The notes: a model not told the origin generated them from the letters alone. Numbered from the stretch's first letter, positions 1 to 11,793 are shown. The stretch is 64,000 bases of DNA from Imbricaverruca yamaguchii (GCA_034440575.1 JAOTOL010001467.1:186001-250000); one strand, 5' to 3'. Made by a program: numbers and translations.

Positions 1-1224
1 CCAGTTCAATCCCACATTAAATATGTACACAGATGACAAAAACCATAATCAAAGTAAACAACAGAGGTTCTTGATGGTCTCGACAGAGAAGCCTCAGGCT
101 ATCTTATGGTAGCTGAAAGAACCAACATCTTCCTGAGTGATTTCATGCAGCATATATTGTTTACTAAGTTAGACTTCAGGTGTTTTCATTCTAAGTCTGA
201 TATGACATTAAAGAAAACCAATGTGGAAACACATTTCCAAATTCTCATTTTCTCCCATAGTCATTCTTCCAAATTAGAAGAAATGCTTGGATTAAACAAA
301 ATTGTCCGGGATATTTTTTTCTAAGAAAAAAACAATGAAGGGGTTAGGTTAGATTAAAAATGCTGGGTTCAATTAGATTACACTAGGTTGGGTCATTTAG
401 GTTGGGTTAGGTCAAAATATTGGCACAATTGTTGCAACCTGAAAAATACTCATTTCTGATGGGAATGAGGAGCACAATCATCTTAATCACATTCAGAGCC
501 ACAATCAGGTTCAGTTCTACAATATATTTTCTGGAATAGCTATATTAGGTCTAAAGTGAACATTTCCCTGACTTCTCTAATTCACTTAAATGTTATGTTA
601 GGGTATTCTCTTCACTATTATCTGATATTTATATATTCAGCAATATTCAAATTATTGATTTATTTAAACAGAAGTTTTCCAAGGAACATGTTTCTCCATT
701 GACTGGAGTTGGCATCTAACCTGAGGACTCCAGTAACAAGGACACCAATAACCCACAACCAGAAACATCTCATTGAGATGTGGTATGCTTCCAGCTTCAA
801 CTATGTAGTGTCAAAATAATGTGCTTTCATTATGTTTGATATGCTGAAATGAGTGCAGCATAATGCAAAAATGCACTAAGAAATGAATATTTTCAAGTAC
901 TGCTTATATCTGTCAAAATCCATTTTGAGCCCTTAGCATACTGTGGACTGCACGTTTTTTTTCTCATTTGCTTTGGAATACTTACTTTGGGAATACCTAT
1001 GTGGGATATTGATAAATACCAATGGTTATGATCTGATATTGCATAGAACAGATCACATCACAGGTAATCCTTATACATGGGATTGAGTTGGAGCATATGC
1101 ATGTATTTAATCCTTATTGTGAGCACGATCATGACACTTATCAACTAAACACTGTCAGAAATGAGCCACAAGGGCTTCATAAGCACACATCAAGAAGCAG
1201 TATAAAAGAGGGCTGTACAAAAGA

Positions 1225-1770
1225 GTACACAAGATGGCTACAAAAAAAAGTTTAATGGAACAAGCAATCTGGCATATGAGGAACGATTGAAGAAATTGAA
1301 TGTTTTCACTTAGATATAGAAGACTGAGAGGAGATCTCATTGAGGTCTTTAAATTTGTCTATGGCCTGGAGAAGGGATATCTTGATGAAAAGTTTGAATT
1401 TAACAAAAATGATGCAATTAGAGGTTAGTTAGTTATTAGGGCTTAAGGGCGCATCAACTGCAATTAGAGGTAATCAATTCAAAATTTAAGTTGACCACAG
1501 CAGGAAAAGGTTAAGGAAGTTTTTCTTCACCAACAGGGTAATAGAACACTGGAGTCAGCTTCCAGAAACCATTGTTAGCAGCACATTGAACATCCTTAAA
1601 AACAGCATAGACAACACTAAGAAAAGAGGGCTTGCTTTTCAGTATTCCAGTGAGGGCTTATCAAGAGATCTGGTGGGCAACTAACTGGTCGAGTGACCAT
1701 AGTGCGACCAAGAAGGGCCCTTGTGGCTCATAGTTGCACTGATCTTGTGTCTTTATGTCTTTAAGTGCTC
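1225..1770 (+). mobile_element. LINE 3'-end fragment (non-LTR retrotransposon)
   Basis: Conceptual translation on the plus strand gives pieces typical of the C-terminus after the reverse transcriptase of CR1/jockey-like LINEs: YEERLKKLNVF, RYRRLRGDLIEVFKF, FFTNRVIEHWSQLPE and ILKNSID. Stops and an insertion break the frame. The DNA downstream of the stop (about 1716-1765) resembles the tail of the minus-strand fragment at 4360-4985, so both come from one family and share a 3' UTR. A 34-bp short retroposon sits inside it at 1425-1458. The copy is 5'-truncated and dead. Confidence 0.8.
1425..1458 (-). mobile_element. Ultra-short retroposon, truncated copy
   Basis: A 34-bp insertion interrupts the LINE fragment, flanked by the perfect 12-bp duplication TGCAATTAGAGG at 1413-1424 and 1459-1470. 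In sense orientation (minus strand) it keeps the 3' part of the element, ending in AATAACTAACTAA. The 5' half of the hairpin is missing, which is the pattern of 5' truncation during target-primed reverse transcription and so fixes the polarity of the family. Confidence 0.8.
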
Positions 1771-3034
1771 AAGAAGTGGCATTATTCCACCCTATTTCAC
1801 AAATAACTTCACAGTAGCTGCAAAGGCTATTAGTGTGATTAAAGCTGTCCATGAGAGATTTTACACACATTTCACCTGACAAAAAAAAACAGACAAAGGA
1901 GTTAAGTTTAGTAAGGTTAGGATTGAAGTGATTAAACAAAATATGTTGGATAATTTTTCTAAAAGGCAGGTTAAGCTGGGTTAAGGTTTCTTAATCTTGA
2001 AACTTCTGAGAACAAATTGTTCTAAATTTGAATCCCACAAATTGTTGGCTTGAAAGGGAGCATATGCTCAGTTAGTTTAGGTTATGCTACCTTTATGAAA
2101 ACATAATTGTTAATACTACATTACCTAACAACAAACCCCATTTTTGGTGTTATTTTGCTTCTCAATTGAAAAGTAAGCCATACCATAGAAAATAAGTGGT
2201 CTGAGCATCACAATCATGGTCAGGCATATTGCGTGGCACAAAGATGATTAATTCATAAAACACCTTAATGCATGCATTTACTAAAAGCTTAACCTAACCC
2301 AACAAAACTTAAAGCTTCAGGCTCATAAAAAGTAGGCATTGCAATCCTAACTAGGGGGTCTGTTCCCATGGAACAACCTGTGGGACTCAATTGTCACTGG
2401 AACAACCTGTGGGACTCAATGGATAAGTCAGGTGACAGAGGTGCAAATGCTGGGACAAAAATGAAGCAGTTGGTTCTGTAGCATAAATTGGTCAAATTGC
2501 TAATAACCAAATGCTTGTCCAGGTGAGCATGCAATGCACATAATATGTCTTGTAAAACAAATCCTAAAATATGACTAGTTCCGGCAATGCATCCTGCATG
2601 GCAATGTGTCTTCAGACTGCAGATAGCACAGATGTTCTTGTTATATATGCACTGAACCAGGCAATCTTCTTACACTGTCAGTTGTACACTAGGCATAGTC
2701 TCCCCATATTTGCATGGTTGATTACAGGCTACCTACTTAACATACATCATATAATTGTGTCTGGACCTGCCTGGCTCCCTGAACCCTCGGAGATTTCTCT
2801 GTCCACCACAGAGTTCCTCATCTCACCTAATCAATCAGGTTCCAGTGGGATTTTAGTCAGCACCAGGAGAACGACAGCACTTCTGGGCAGAGGGATTGTG
2901 TGAAGATCCAGGGAAGATCCAGTTGGTAAAGTAACACCTTCTCCTTAGACAGAATGCTGTAGATCTACAACCACAAAAAGGTGTTTTCATGATCTGCATC
3001 TGCAACTTTGATTTTTGTTGATTGTTATAGTGGT

Positions 3035-3088
3035 GTAACCAGTAGCAGTTGATGTGCCCTTAAGCCCAAATAATCAATCAATCAATCA
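3035..3088 (+). mobile_element. Ultra-short retroposon
   Basis: A 54-bp insertion is flanked by the 8-bp duplication ATAGTGGT at 3027-3034 and 3089-3096. It reads in sense on the plus strand: the 3' side of the hairpin (GCAGTTGATGTGCCC), then TTAAGCCCAAATAA and a tail of four AATC-like units. It lacks about 14 nt of the usual 5' end. Confidence 0.75.
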
Positions 3089-3440
3089 ATAGTGGTAACT
3101 TTATAATTATTTTGCTTAGGATAATTCAAATTATTTAGTTCACATGCAAATATAGATACTTTGGTAAATTTGCAGTTTAAAGTTATTTCTGATTTCATGG
3201 AATTTCTTTTGCAGTGCAATGTTTATGAATGTGTTGGACATGGCCACTTATATACTCTGGAAATGCACACTTCAGTTGGGAGGTAAAATGTCACCTAAAA
3301 AGAGGCTTGGAGTGTGGAGACTTATAACATGTGGAGTGGTTCAGTATGGATAAGTTCAGTGTTCATGTCTGCAGGAAAGGAAATTACATCAAGGATAATA
3401 AAATAATTATTGGAACACATTTTCTTACAAACCCCTCATA

Positions 3441-3718
3441 CAGTGTCCTAAAATTATTTCACCATTAACTGTGCAGATGAAGAAAGAAGTTGCTTGGGAA
3501 TAGTGGAAGATTGGAAGAAAATACCGAATTGTCAGTTAAGGATTAAAAACATGGAATGCCTTTCACTTCAGTCACATGGATTTTACATTATTTAGCAGTC
3601 ATGTGTATAATGACTGCCCACACATGTGGCAAAATGGTAAAAACCTAAGGCAAGGATGAAATACCACAATTCCATTAACTGTGAATTTCCAGGCCACATG
3701 GTCAATTATTTTACACTG
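3441..3718 (+). mobile_element. hAT-like MITE, copy 1 (278 bp)
   Basis: This is one of three near-identical elements that begin CAGTGTCCTAAAATTATTTC and end AATTATTTTACACTG. The termini are imperfect inverted repeats (CAGTGT...AAAATWATT). The flanking octamers are CCCTCATA and CCCTCAGT, which match at 6 of 8 positions. CAGTG-type ends with 8-bp duplications are typical of hAT superfamily elements. There is no coding capacity, so it is non-autonomous. The other copies are at 17070-17347 and 44599-44945. Confidence 0.8.
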
Positions 3719-3869
3719 CCCTCAGTCCACTGAAACACTTCAAAATGAAAACAACAAATTTGAGGCAGTTGCAAAGCACTTCACAAATGTATCTTCAGTG
3801 CCACATTTGTGCTATTCAAAGCTCCCCTGCTCTTGGCCAGAGAAAGTTGGAGTGGATTAGTGCTACTCA

Positions 3870-4022
3870 TTGGTAGGTTATTGGTTTTATGACACATCAA
3901 CCATTGAGTCATGTAGCATTGCCAATTGGTCACAGGCGAAGAATAGCAGAAGGCGACTTAAACCCACAACCTTCTGATTGTGAGACTAACAACTTACCCC
4001 TAGGCTACTCATCTCCATTATG
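3870..4022 (-). mobile_element. tRNA-derived SINE
   Basis: Read on the minus strand, it starts with a tRNA-like head (GATGAGTAGCCTAGGGGTAA, A-box-like), has a B-box region near 3965-3985, then the shared body that includes the motif CCAATTGGCAATGC. It ends AAAACCAATAACCTACCA. The flanking 8-bp repeats GCTACTCA lie at 3862-3869 and 4023-4030. It belongs to the same family as the copies at 11.6, 37.3 and 40.4 kb. Confidence 0.75.
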
Positions 4023-4359
4023 GCTACTCAGATCTGCTCTAAAAATGCACAGGAACACAGAGCAACTACTGCGAGTTGCTGGGAACAGTTTGGAACATGT
4101 CAGGAATAGACTGCTAATCTAATCCAAACAATCCTGAAATTGTTTTAAAGGAAAACTTTCATTTTCTTAATTTCATACCTTCTAATTTGCTTTGGAAAAA
4201 AAATACCAATTTTTCTGATGAACAAAAAACTAGCTTAACCTAACTTAACCAAACCCACCACCTTCACATGCTTCATGATGGTAAAATGTATGTAAAGCTC
4301 ATAGCATTATTACTTTAAAGTGCAATAATACATCTTGTCCAGAATACCTAGTATCTGCT

Positions 4360-4985
4360 CATAAAGACATAGACATAAAATATTAGTACAACTATGAGCC
4401 ACAGGGGCCCTTCTCGGTTGCACTCTGCATACTGAACCAGTCGCCTGCCAAATCTGTCAATCAGCCCTCCCTGTAATACTGAAAAGCAAGCCCTCTATTC
4501 TTATAATGATGGTCTATGCTGTTTTTAAAGATGTTCAATGTGCTGCTACTGACAATGTTTTCTGGCAGCTGGTTCCAGTGTTCCACTACCCTGTTGGTGA
4601 AGAAAGTCTGCCTTAACCTTGTTCTGCTGTGGTTAACTGTAATTTTGAATTTATGACCTCTAATTGCATCATTTCTGTTCAATTTAAACATTTCTCCAAG
4701 ATATCCCCTCTCCAGATCATGGACAAATTTAAAGACCTCGAGATCTACTCTCAGCCCTCTATACCTAAGTGAAAACATGTCTGATACATCATTGGTTGTC
4801 CAATGCTTCAAAGAGCTAATGCGACACAATCTTTCAGACAGGGCATAGGTAAATATTCTTGGCCATCCTGGCAGCCTTGAAGACACCAGGCTGCACATCC
4901 CCCAATGAGGAAATATTGGGAAATGTTCTTCATGCCCCCTACCAGAGTGGTTGCACATCACAAAATCATGCTTCAATGTTCATTA
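4360..4985 (-). mobile_element. LINE 3'-end fragment with an open C-terminal ORF
   Basis: An open reading frame (171 codons, 4461-4976) ends in a conserved LINE C-terminus: RYRGLRVDLEVFKFVHDLE, then IRGHKFKI, TRLRQTFFTNRVVEHWNQLP and IFKNSIDHH. This region follows the reverse transcriptase in CR1/jockey-like elements. The reverse transcriptase itself is absent, so the copy is 5'-truncated. Its 3' UTR (4360-4460) matches the plus-strand copy at about 1700-1770. The frame is more intact than in that copy, suggesting a younger insertion. Confidence 0.8.
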
Positions 4986-5219
4986 TTTCAATTTTGCACT
5001 GCAAATATGATCAGCCATTAAAGGGAGATATGAATGGTGTAGCTTCGTACTACCTAGGTAGGTACATTCCCTTTACCATATATTGCAGGAAGGGCGTGGA
5101 CTATGCACTTGACCTCTCCAGGTATTCAGATATCCAATTGCCCACAAAACAAAACGCACAAAACATCAAGTGCCTTAAACAACCTTCGGCAATATAACAA
5201 GCAACCCAATATAACTCAC

Positions 5220-5342
5220 CTCTCCATTTGTTGTGTTGATTCCGGTGTAAATCTCACCAAACGATCCACTCCCAATTTTACGGATAGCCTTGTACTTGCC
5301 AGCAGCAATGAAGTCTTTATTCCTAAGTGACATGGCGCACAT
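5220..5342 (-). CDS. CSNK1A1: Casein kinase 1 alpha, first coding exon (partial gene)
   Basis: This is a Ser/Thr kinase of the CK1 family; CK1 alpha phosphorylates beta-catenin, PER and Hedgehog-pathway proteins in cytosol and nucleus. The exon encodes about 41 residues. [20 protein letters not shown], followed by TGINTTNGE, contains the glycine-rich ATP loop (GSGSFG) and matches the CK1 alpha N-terminus. After the codon for the final Glu comes a donor, GAG|GTGAGT, with the intron starting at 5219. Two in-frame ATGs, at 5342 and 5333 (MCAMSLRNK), are possible starts; the second resembles related proteins more. The catalytic lysine and all later exons must lie beyond the left edge, more than 5.2 kb away. 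CK1 delta/epsilon is less likely because the segment before the Gly loop fits alpha better. Confidence 0.85.
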
Positions 5343-6165
5343 ATGTTGCCAAACGGCCAGCAATTTTAATGGTCCATGATCCGGCCCCACACGAAACCTT
5401 CGCCGAGACAAGAAAGGCAGCACACACAATCAACAGTAAACCGAGCAGGGTGCGGCACTGAACTGTACAATGTTGGGAAATGTGGTCATACAGCTGAGCA
5501 GTCCAGCTTTGACTGCCATCTGTTGACGTTATGGAGAACTAGCCATTGTATTCACTGCATACCTAGCTCACAATGCGATGCTAAATATTGGCTACTAATT
5601 TTTGTCGCCCTTGAAGTACCCGTGATATGAATGGCGCAAGCGAGGAGGGTGAAGGACAGATTTATAGCTCCCTTCGGCAATATCCAGAGAAAAAGTTGAT
5701 GTGTGGTTGCACACATCAGCGGCTGCATAATGCTGCTAATAGGAGCCTCAATTAGTGGTGCTCTGGGGCGATGTTCAGCGATGGAAACTTCTCAGCCCTG
5801 GGTGGGACCAGTCGTTGGCGGATTCAAGTAACCATTTGACGTGGTGGTCAAAGCATTTAAATTTCAACCGAAGCTAGGCCAGCAACATCATTTCTCTCCA
5901 GATTTAGGGCACTTCACTTTGAACTTGGAAATTAAATATATAGAAATAACTGAAAATCGTGAATACTTCACGGCGATAGCAAAAACATATAATAACGCAA
6001 GTTTTGGCCCCGCTATTTGTGCACGAGGAAAGTATAGAAATATTCGTAATATATCTTGCTTCAATTACTATTTGCAACACCATTGTGCGTGCAAAATTAA
6101 AAGTCAATCGGGCAAAATTAGAAGTTGGGTTAGAAGTAGCCTTTTCGTTCCGTAACTCACACAGT
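5343..6165. other. Upstream flank of CK1 alpha; no gene seen
   Basis: This stretch covers the region upstream (minus strand) of the CK1 alpha start. The reading frame stays open to 5429 on the minus strand without family similarity, so that part is probably 5' UTR. No convincing TATA box or other gene was found. Promoter activity for CK1 alpha is inferred from position only. Confidence 0.3.
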
Positions 6166-6169
6166 TAAT

Positions 6170-7960
6170 ATATACGATTCCAGTGTTATTCTTGGCGCTC
6201 CGATATAATTCCTGGGGGTCCCGGCGTGACTTCTTGGGCCCCGTCGCGTGGTTCCGAGGGCCCGACCCCAACCTTTTGGTTTGCGACCATTTTTAGTGAC
6301 TTCAGATTTTTTGGTAAAAGTCAGAGTCTCGGCCGTATTCGTCGGGCCCCGGTGCCATATTTCTGTGTCCCGCTGTGATTTGTCGAGCTCCGGTACGTTT
6401 TTCGGAGTCGTACGATATTTTCGAAGCCATCTAGTTGTATGTTTGAGGTTTTGCGGCGATTTCCTTGGCTTGGACATTTCTTCCGGATTCTCCTCTAATT
6501 TTGTATGGCTTCGTCTTGATTTTTGGAGGGCCACGACGCGATCTTTGGGGTGACGCTGTGCTTATTTGTGGCCACCAACGCCAAGTTTTTGGTGACCAGA
6601 GGGAAATTTTTGATGACCCGACCCAAATTTGTGCGACTACTGAGGGGAATTTCTGGTCCCGAGCGTGATATTTGATGGGCTCAGCGCGAGTTCGCGGTGT
6701 GCGTTGTACTTAACTGGCCGCAGCGCGATTTTGACGGGCCGCGGCGCAAATTATCGCGACCAGTAAGGTTTCGGCGCCCGCTGTCTTTATTTAGAGCCTC
6801 CTACGCAGATTATATGGGTCAATGGGAATTTGGGGGGCCCAACGCGGTTTTGGGAGTTCTGGTGCGATTCTTTGGAGTCCTTTTCAGGAGGGGGAAGGGT
6901 ACACCCCTGTGGCTGCTCAGCTATTTCTATTTTCAGCCAGTGATACCGTTTAAAGTTGAAAGGCAATCAGAATAACTTTATTTTGGGACCTGTTCTGAAT
7001 TTCCCGGTGCACGGGTCGATTCAATGGAGTCCTGTTGGGATTATCTGGGTTCGTGTTGTATTCTTGCAAAGCCCCTTGCGCGATGCTTTTTGGCTCCGGT
7101 ACGATCCCTTGGGCTCCTGGCTAATTTTTGTCGGTGCCCCGACACACTTCTTTTCTGGTCCCCGAAGCGTTTTTAGGTCTTTCACACAAATGTTGTGGCT
7201 GCAGAGTGCCATTCCAAGTGGTAGTAAATTTTTGGGAAACCAGCTGCCACTTGTGGGGCTCCAGTGCACCGTGTTGTGCCCATAATGTGATTTTCAAGGA
7301 TAGCGGAGCGACGTTTTTGGATTGAGATGCGACCTTTTTGGGGGTGGGGAGAATCGTCATTTGCTGAGTCCCTAGTACAAGTTCTAGTGACCTCGGCAGG
7401 TTTTTATGGGCCCAACACGTTTTGAGAGATTTTATAGTTATTTCCATCCCCGGACTATCATTTTTCGTTGTACTGGCTTCTTTTTTTGTGGGGGGAGTTC
7501 GTTTCGATGCGACTTTTGGGGCCCCGGTGCGACCTGTCGAGCTCCTAGTGTGACTTTTATGGGCTCGGGCGAGACATTTTAGTACACCAGGCTCGACGGA
7601 ATTTGCATGGCCCCGGCCCGACCTTTTGCGTCCCTCGTTATGATTTTCACGAACCCCGGCACGACCTTTTTGGGCTCTCAGCATGATCTTCAGGCGTTCA
7701 GGCACGACTTTTGAGTCTCCCAGCGTGATTTCCACGGGTCCCTCTCACACATTTTGGAACCCCCAGCGCCATTTTCATTAGAGGCCCCAAATGTGATTTT
7801 CAGCGGCCTTGGTGTGTATTTGGGGGCCAATTGGATTTCTAGAGGCCTGATGTGATGTTTGGAGGCCACTCGGTATTCTGAGGGAGCTTGGCTCAATTTT
7901 TCAAAACCCCGGCGCGATTCCTGGGTGCTCCAACCTCTCTGTGGGGGGAAACCGCCCCCC
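6170..7960. repeat. Degenerate satellite rich in GGGCCC blocks
   Basis: About 1.8 kb consists of loosely repeated units of roughly 30 bp. Each has a GGGCCC/GGCCCC-like block, a GCGCGATTTT or similar segment and a T-rich run (for example near 6230, 6340, 6720, 7500, 7620 and 7700). Units have diverged so much that phase is often lost. Stop-free stretches on both strands here come from the repeat and are not taken as genes. Confidence 0.6.
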
Positions 7961-8743
7961 CCGCTCTCTCGGTATGTCAGTGCTCACGCACAATCGGAAG
8001 GCTTCACTAGAGCTGTTATTGTAAGGCACCTTACCGCAAAAAAACGAATTTCAAAGCCAATCTTAATAATGATAGCTGAGTGCCAATGACACAACTTAAA
8101 AAAAATCAAACTCATTATTGCACATTATCTCATTTCATTCCAATATTATATTTCAATGCCGAGTTTCCCACCACTAGAAGCACCACGCGCCACTTCCATT
8201 CGCCTTTGACCTGACTGGTGACGTTGCGCATGGAATGAATACCGGTAACGTTAAGCTTCTCACTTTCACCGCGAGGTGTCTCCTTCAGTGCGTTCAGTGC
8301 CGCACCCTTTGGCGCCGCTTGGGCTGTATCAGCTGTTCTAAGGCGGAGTGACAGCACTAGGTATCCAAAAAAGAGCATGGAGAAACTAGACTGTGAAATT
8401 CTTACTTTTCACGAAGCTCATTTACGGACTTCATACAATTAAATCGAGATGCTACGACTCTTTCCTTTCCTGTATTTTCGAGCAAGAAGTAGACATAAAT
8501 GGAAGCTGCATATACTATAATTTTATAATAACCTAAATCAATGTTGAGTCCACGGTACGGCAGGTGTTATTTCTGGATGTAATTGGGAGCCTCAGTACAT
8601 GGAGAGGATGGTATCGATTTGGTCGTACGTTTTGTGGTACATATGGTGACCGAAAGAAATTTGGGGTAGCCGAGAGGGGTCTTTTCTAAAGATTGGAATT
8701 ATTTGAGGTCCGAACCAACACGGGGTTGGCTCGGACGGACGGA
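7961..8743. other. No recognised feature
   Basis: Only short unsupported ORFs are seen on either strand. Nothing resembled a known protein, RNA gene or repeat family found elsewhere in the window. Confidence 0.4.
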
Positions 8744-8802
8744 TTGTTGTTATTAGGGTTCCATGGGTGCATCGACTGCATTGGTCAAATAGCGTCCATA
8801 AC
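8744..8802 (-). mobile_element. Ultra-short retroposon, diverged copy
   Basis: The plus strand carries TTGTTATTAGGGTTCC, then GGGTGCATCGACTGCATTGG and AGCGTCCATAA, which match the family in antisense orientation. No clear target-site duplication remains and one side of the outer stem has uncompensated changes, so this is an old copy. Confidence 0.6.
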
Positions 8803-9098
8803 TAGTTTATTCATGAAAACTCAGTTGTGCAAGCGTGGGTCACAAGCAGTATCATGCTGAGGTGTAACTCCTGGCATGCTGTCTCAGTTAAAAATTTCGC
8901 AGTAAAACGTTTAGAATTTGACGTGGTGCGATCGACAAGTGTTCCGGTCAGGGCAGTCGTCTATCTACTTCCCGGTGCACAGATTGATATCTCATCACGG
9001 GCGACTCAGTGCGTGGACGGAACCCGGGATTTGCTTACGGCTTGTAGGCGGTGTGATTTGTTGTCCTGTTAATGAGACTGGGAGTGAAGGTGGACCCA

Positions 9099-9586
9099 TT
9101 ATGTTTCCAGATGGGCCAGGTGGTGCGCGCGACTCCCACGGCTAGCGCTGGTGTCGGTGACCGGCTCGGTCATTTCCCGGGCTTCTCGGAATGACACGCT
9201 CCTGTCACACTTCAACTGTATTATGTTCTGCTCCCGCTTGAGAACTGAGCATACTTGGTCACGAGCAGAATGGTCACCCTTGCAATTAGAACAGCACATG
9301 TATCGGATGTGCAAGCGTCCACAGAATGCTCCCAGGTCGATCGCAAACATCTCGGCTTGGATCGACAGCGGCGGTTGGTGTGTCCGTACCTATGACAGGC
9401 GAAACACCTCATCGCGATTGGACAAAATACACGAAACACCATCGGGATTGGTCGAAATACACGAACCCTGGCCTTAACGTGCCTGATCCTCACGTGGGTA
9501 GGCTGTGTTTGAAAATTAAAAGTGAGTAAGTACGATATTGTCCGTGTCGTGCCGTGGAACGCAGTCTTTTTTCTTTTTTTTCTCAA
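9099..9586 (-). mobile_element. LINE ORF1 (gag-like) remnant with a CCHC zinc knuckle
   Basis: Minus-strand translation contains VRVFRPIPM, then a CX2CX4HX4C knuckle, CFACHRYGHTNRRC, a second Cys-rich stretch (CTSDTCAVL) and, in another frame, NCKGDHSARDQVC. Tandem zinc knuckles of this type are typical of ORF1 in jockey/I-like LINEs, where they bind RNA. The frame is broken near 9330-9350, and a short direct duplication around 9410-9470 repeats the segment just before the knuckle. It is a dead fragment with no reverse transcriptase beside it. Confidence 0.75.
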
Positions 9587-9919
9587 TATTCTGGCCTCCA
9601 GGACATCGAACCCTGTAAGGCCCTGTAATAACCCGACGGTTAAAATCTGGGAAGAGATCGTAATCGCTCTTAGCTTACAAGGTTGGTGTTGCTAGATTTG
9701 ATGGAAGAAAAGGATGTTCACAATGCCCCCCCCATTCTAAACATACCTTTGAATTCCCAATATTGGAAGGGAAGCACAGAGCTGAGAGACACTCCTAGTC
9801 TGGCTCCTCCCATTTAGACTGTTCCGCCGGATCATTGAGCACTGAATCCCCCACCACGGAAAGACGGTGATTCGCCGGGGGGGGGGGGCGGATGGACCAC
9901 AAGCCGTACAAAGACCCCC

Positions 9920-11080
9920 AACCTGATGGAGGTGTCCAAGCTGTTGAATCAGGGCCTCTGGTCCAACGGACGAGTCCCTAGATCTCCGAGGACCCTGCGC
10001 TGACTAAGAGGACCCCTAGCCTCTGGGGGGGGGGGGGCCTTGGACCGTCGTAGAGCCCAGATCCGGCACGAAGCGCTCCAAGACCGCCGGAAAGAGCCAA
10101 GAACCGGCATGAAGCGCCCATGGACAGATGAAGGGGGCCGCAGCCACACAGGGGCTTCCTGGGCGGTCGAGAAGGTCCAAGCTAATAAAGAAGGCCCTCC
10201 GGACGTGCGGAATGTGCTGCGCCGTGAAGCGACCCTGAGCCGACGGAGGGTCCTTGGGCCGAACATGCAGGGTCACTGGATCGGCTTTGGCTCACAGTCA
10301 TCGAGAGGGCTCGGAGCTGATAGCCGTCATCACACTGATGAAGAGACCCCCCAGCTACGGAGATGGTTCGAACCAACGCGGAGGGCTCCCTGTGCAACGC
10401 AAAAGGCCTCTAAGCCCATGGAGGGGTCCGGGCTGCTAAAAAGAAGTGGCGTATCCAAAGGGTGAAGGGGCTGCCCCTGGCGAGTTTAATGGACACCCTC
10501 AGGCGACTGCCTGTAGGGGCCTGCGAGGACCTCTCAAGGCACAGGGGCAGATATATAACCGTGGACAAATTAAAGCGCACCGAACAGTTTGTATGGAAAC
10601 AGTCCTTAGGACATGAATACGTCCATTCTGAAGGCTGGCAAGAGCCGTGCAGACAAGAGGGCCCGCCGGATACCTGGAATGCCCAGGTCAGATGAAGAGC
10701 AATCTCGACTAGAAAGGGCCACTAATACCTGAGGGATGTACAGGGCGCTGCATGACCGATGTAGTCGATGCGCCCCTAAACTCCAAGGATGTACAAGGCA
10801 CTGGGGGACTTGAGGAATGAACAGAGCGCCTGAGGCCCGGAGATAACTGTGATGCTCTTGAGCTTGAAAGGGCCACGGAATGATGGACAAGGCCATAAAG
10901 AGCTAAAGTGGACTAGCGATGGCCCATCTCAAAGCTGAAATGCCCCGAGATGAGAGCTAGACGGGGCTATCGAGGACTGCAATGTCCCATAGAAGCTCTG
11001 GCTCTCGGAGATGGCTCTGGGGGATGAAGAGGGTCTCTGAGAGTCCGAGAATACTGAACCGGGATTCCCTTGAGGATGAG
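9920..11080. repeat. Degenerate satellite (about 30-40 bp units)
   Basis: A GC-rich stretch is built of weakly conserved units containing GAGGGCC/AAGGGCC, a GA-rich part and GATGAAG-like ends (for example 10120-10140, 10330-10350, 10690-10720, 11020-11040). Divergence between units is high. A short retroposon has inserted at 10743-10786. ORFs across it are repeat artefacts. Confidence 0.55.
10743..10786 (+). mobile_element. Ultra-short retroposon
   Basis: A 44-bp insert has the complete hairpin in sense orientation: GGGCGCTGCATGACC, GATGTAGTCGATGCGCCC, then CTAAACTCCAA. The 9-bp duplication GGATGTACA lies at 10734-10742 and 10787-10795. The inner stem has a G-T wobble where other copies have Watson-Crick pairs. 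Confidence 0.75.
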
Positions 11081-11120
11081 AGCGTCTTCTAATGGTGATC
11101 CTCCCAATTTCAGTGGGATA

Positions 11121-11311
11121 TGTTTGCTTGTTTGTTTATTGGGTGGTTCTGCACGCACTTCACGCACGATCGCGGCTAATGGCGTCGCCCACACTGTTTC
11201 GCCGGTGGGCCGAAGCATTGGGAAATGTCCCGAGTGATGCGAGTGTTGAACACGGGACATGAAATACCCAGAGCTCAACGCCTTAACCACTTGGTCATCC
11301 CCGCTCCCCAA
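11121..11311 (-). mobile_element. tRNA-derived SINE, second type with AAAC tail
   Basis: Read on the minus strand, the head is GGGGATGACCAAGTGGTTAA (A box TGACCAAGTGG) followed by a B box GTGTTCAACAC. The body contains a GGGCGACGCC segment like the other SINEs, and the tail is AATAAACAAACAAGC. The head resembles a Leu/Ser-type tRNA rather than that of the neighbouring SINE at 11.6 kb. Flanking duplications are weak, so the ends are approximate. Confidence 0.65.
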
Positions 11312-11621
11312 CAGGATAAGTGATCCTTCAATATATGTGTGCACCTAGAGCGCTTCATGAATTGCAGCCATCCGACGGGATGAGTCGCATACATTCGGAG
11401 TGCACCTTCTCTCCGCTCAGCATAGTCTTTATCGATCAGTGCAAGCAGGATGTTTCAATTTCCAGATTTTGTCTGTTGCTTCATTGGACTTGATGTGCAG
11501 TACCGCAAACCAGGGGCACCGTTTAATGAAAAAATATTGAGATGGGTCAAACGTCCGAAGGTGCTGAGCACATGCACATGGAATATATCGCCTTGTTCGT
11601 TTATATAAGGCACATTGCTTG

Positions 11622-11781
11622 GTGGTTATTGGTTTTACGACATGTCGATCGCTGAGTCGTGTAGCATCGCCAATCTTTGACGCTGATCGGTCGCAGGCGA
11701 AGAGTAGCGACCGGTGAGACTCGAGCCCGCGATCTTCCGATTGTGAGACGGGCAATTTGCCCCTAGACTACTCGTCCCCAA
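11622..11781 (-). mobile_element. tRNA-derived SINE
   Basis: The minus strand reads GGGGACGAGTAGTCTAGGGG (head with A box), GGGCTCGAGTCTCACC (B box), GCGACCGATCAGCG (body) and GTCGTAAAACCAATAACCAC (tail). Imperfect 12-bp flanks (9 matches) are seen at about 11610-11621 and 11782-11793. Same family as the copies at 3.9, 37.3 and 40.4 kb. Confidence 0.75.
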
Positions 11782-11793
11782 GCGCACTACTTG

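Larger units (their letters stand above)
1..5219. other. AT-rich repeat-bearing segment, inferred CK1 alpha intron 1
   Basis: No host coding exon is visible on either strand here. The stretch lies downstream (minus strand) of the first coding exon of casein kinase 1 alpha, so I infer that it is the beginning of that gene's first coding intron, with later exons off the left edge. It is AT-rich and carries the LINE fragments, MITE and SINEs listed separately. It also has scattered short TTAGG-like runs, for example around 335-410 and 1895-1985, that are too degenerate and too short to be a telomeric array. Confidence 0.5.

Noticed and set aside
335..410. Telomeric TTAGG repeats
   Set aside because: GGTTAGG-like pieces here and near 51360 are short, scattered and imperfect; no tandem array exists.
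1..5219. Further casein kinase 1 alpha exons
   Set aside because: No minus-strand frame contains the expected kinase subdomains (catalytic Lys region, HRDIKPDN, DFG) in this stretch.
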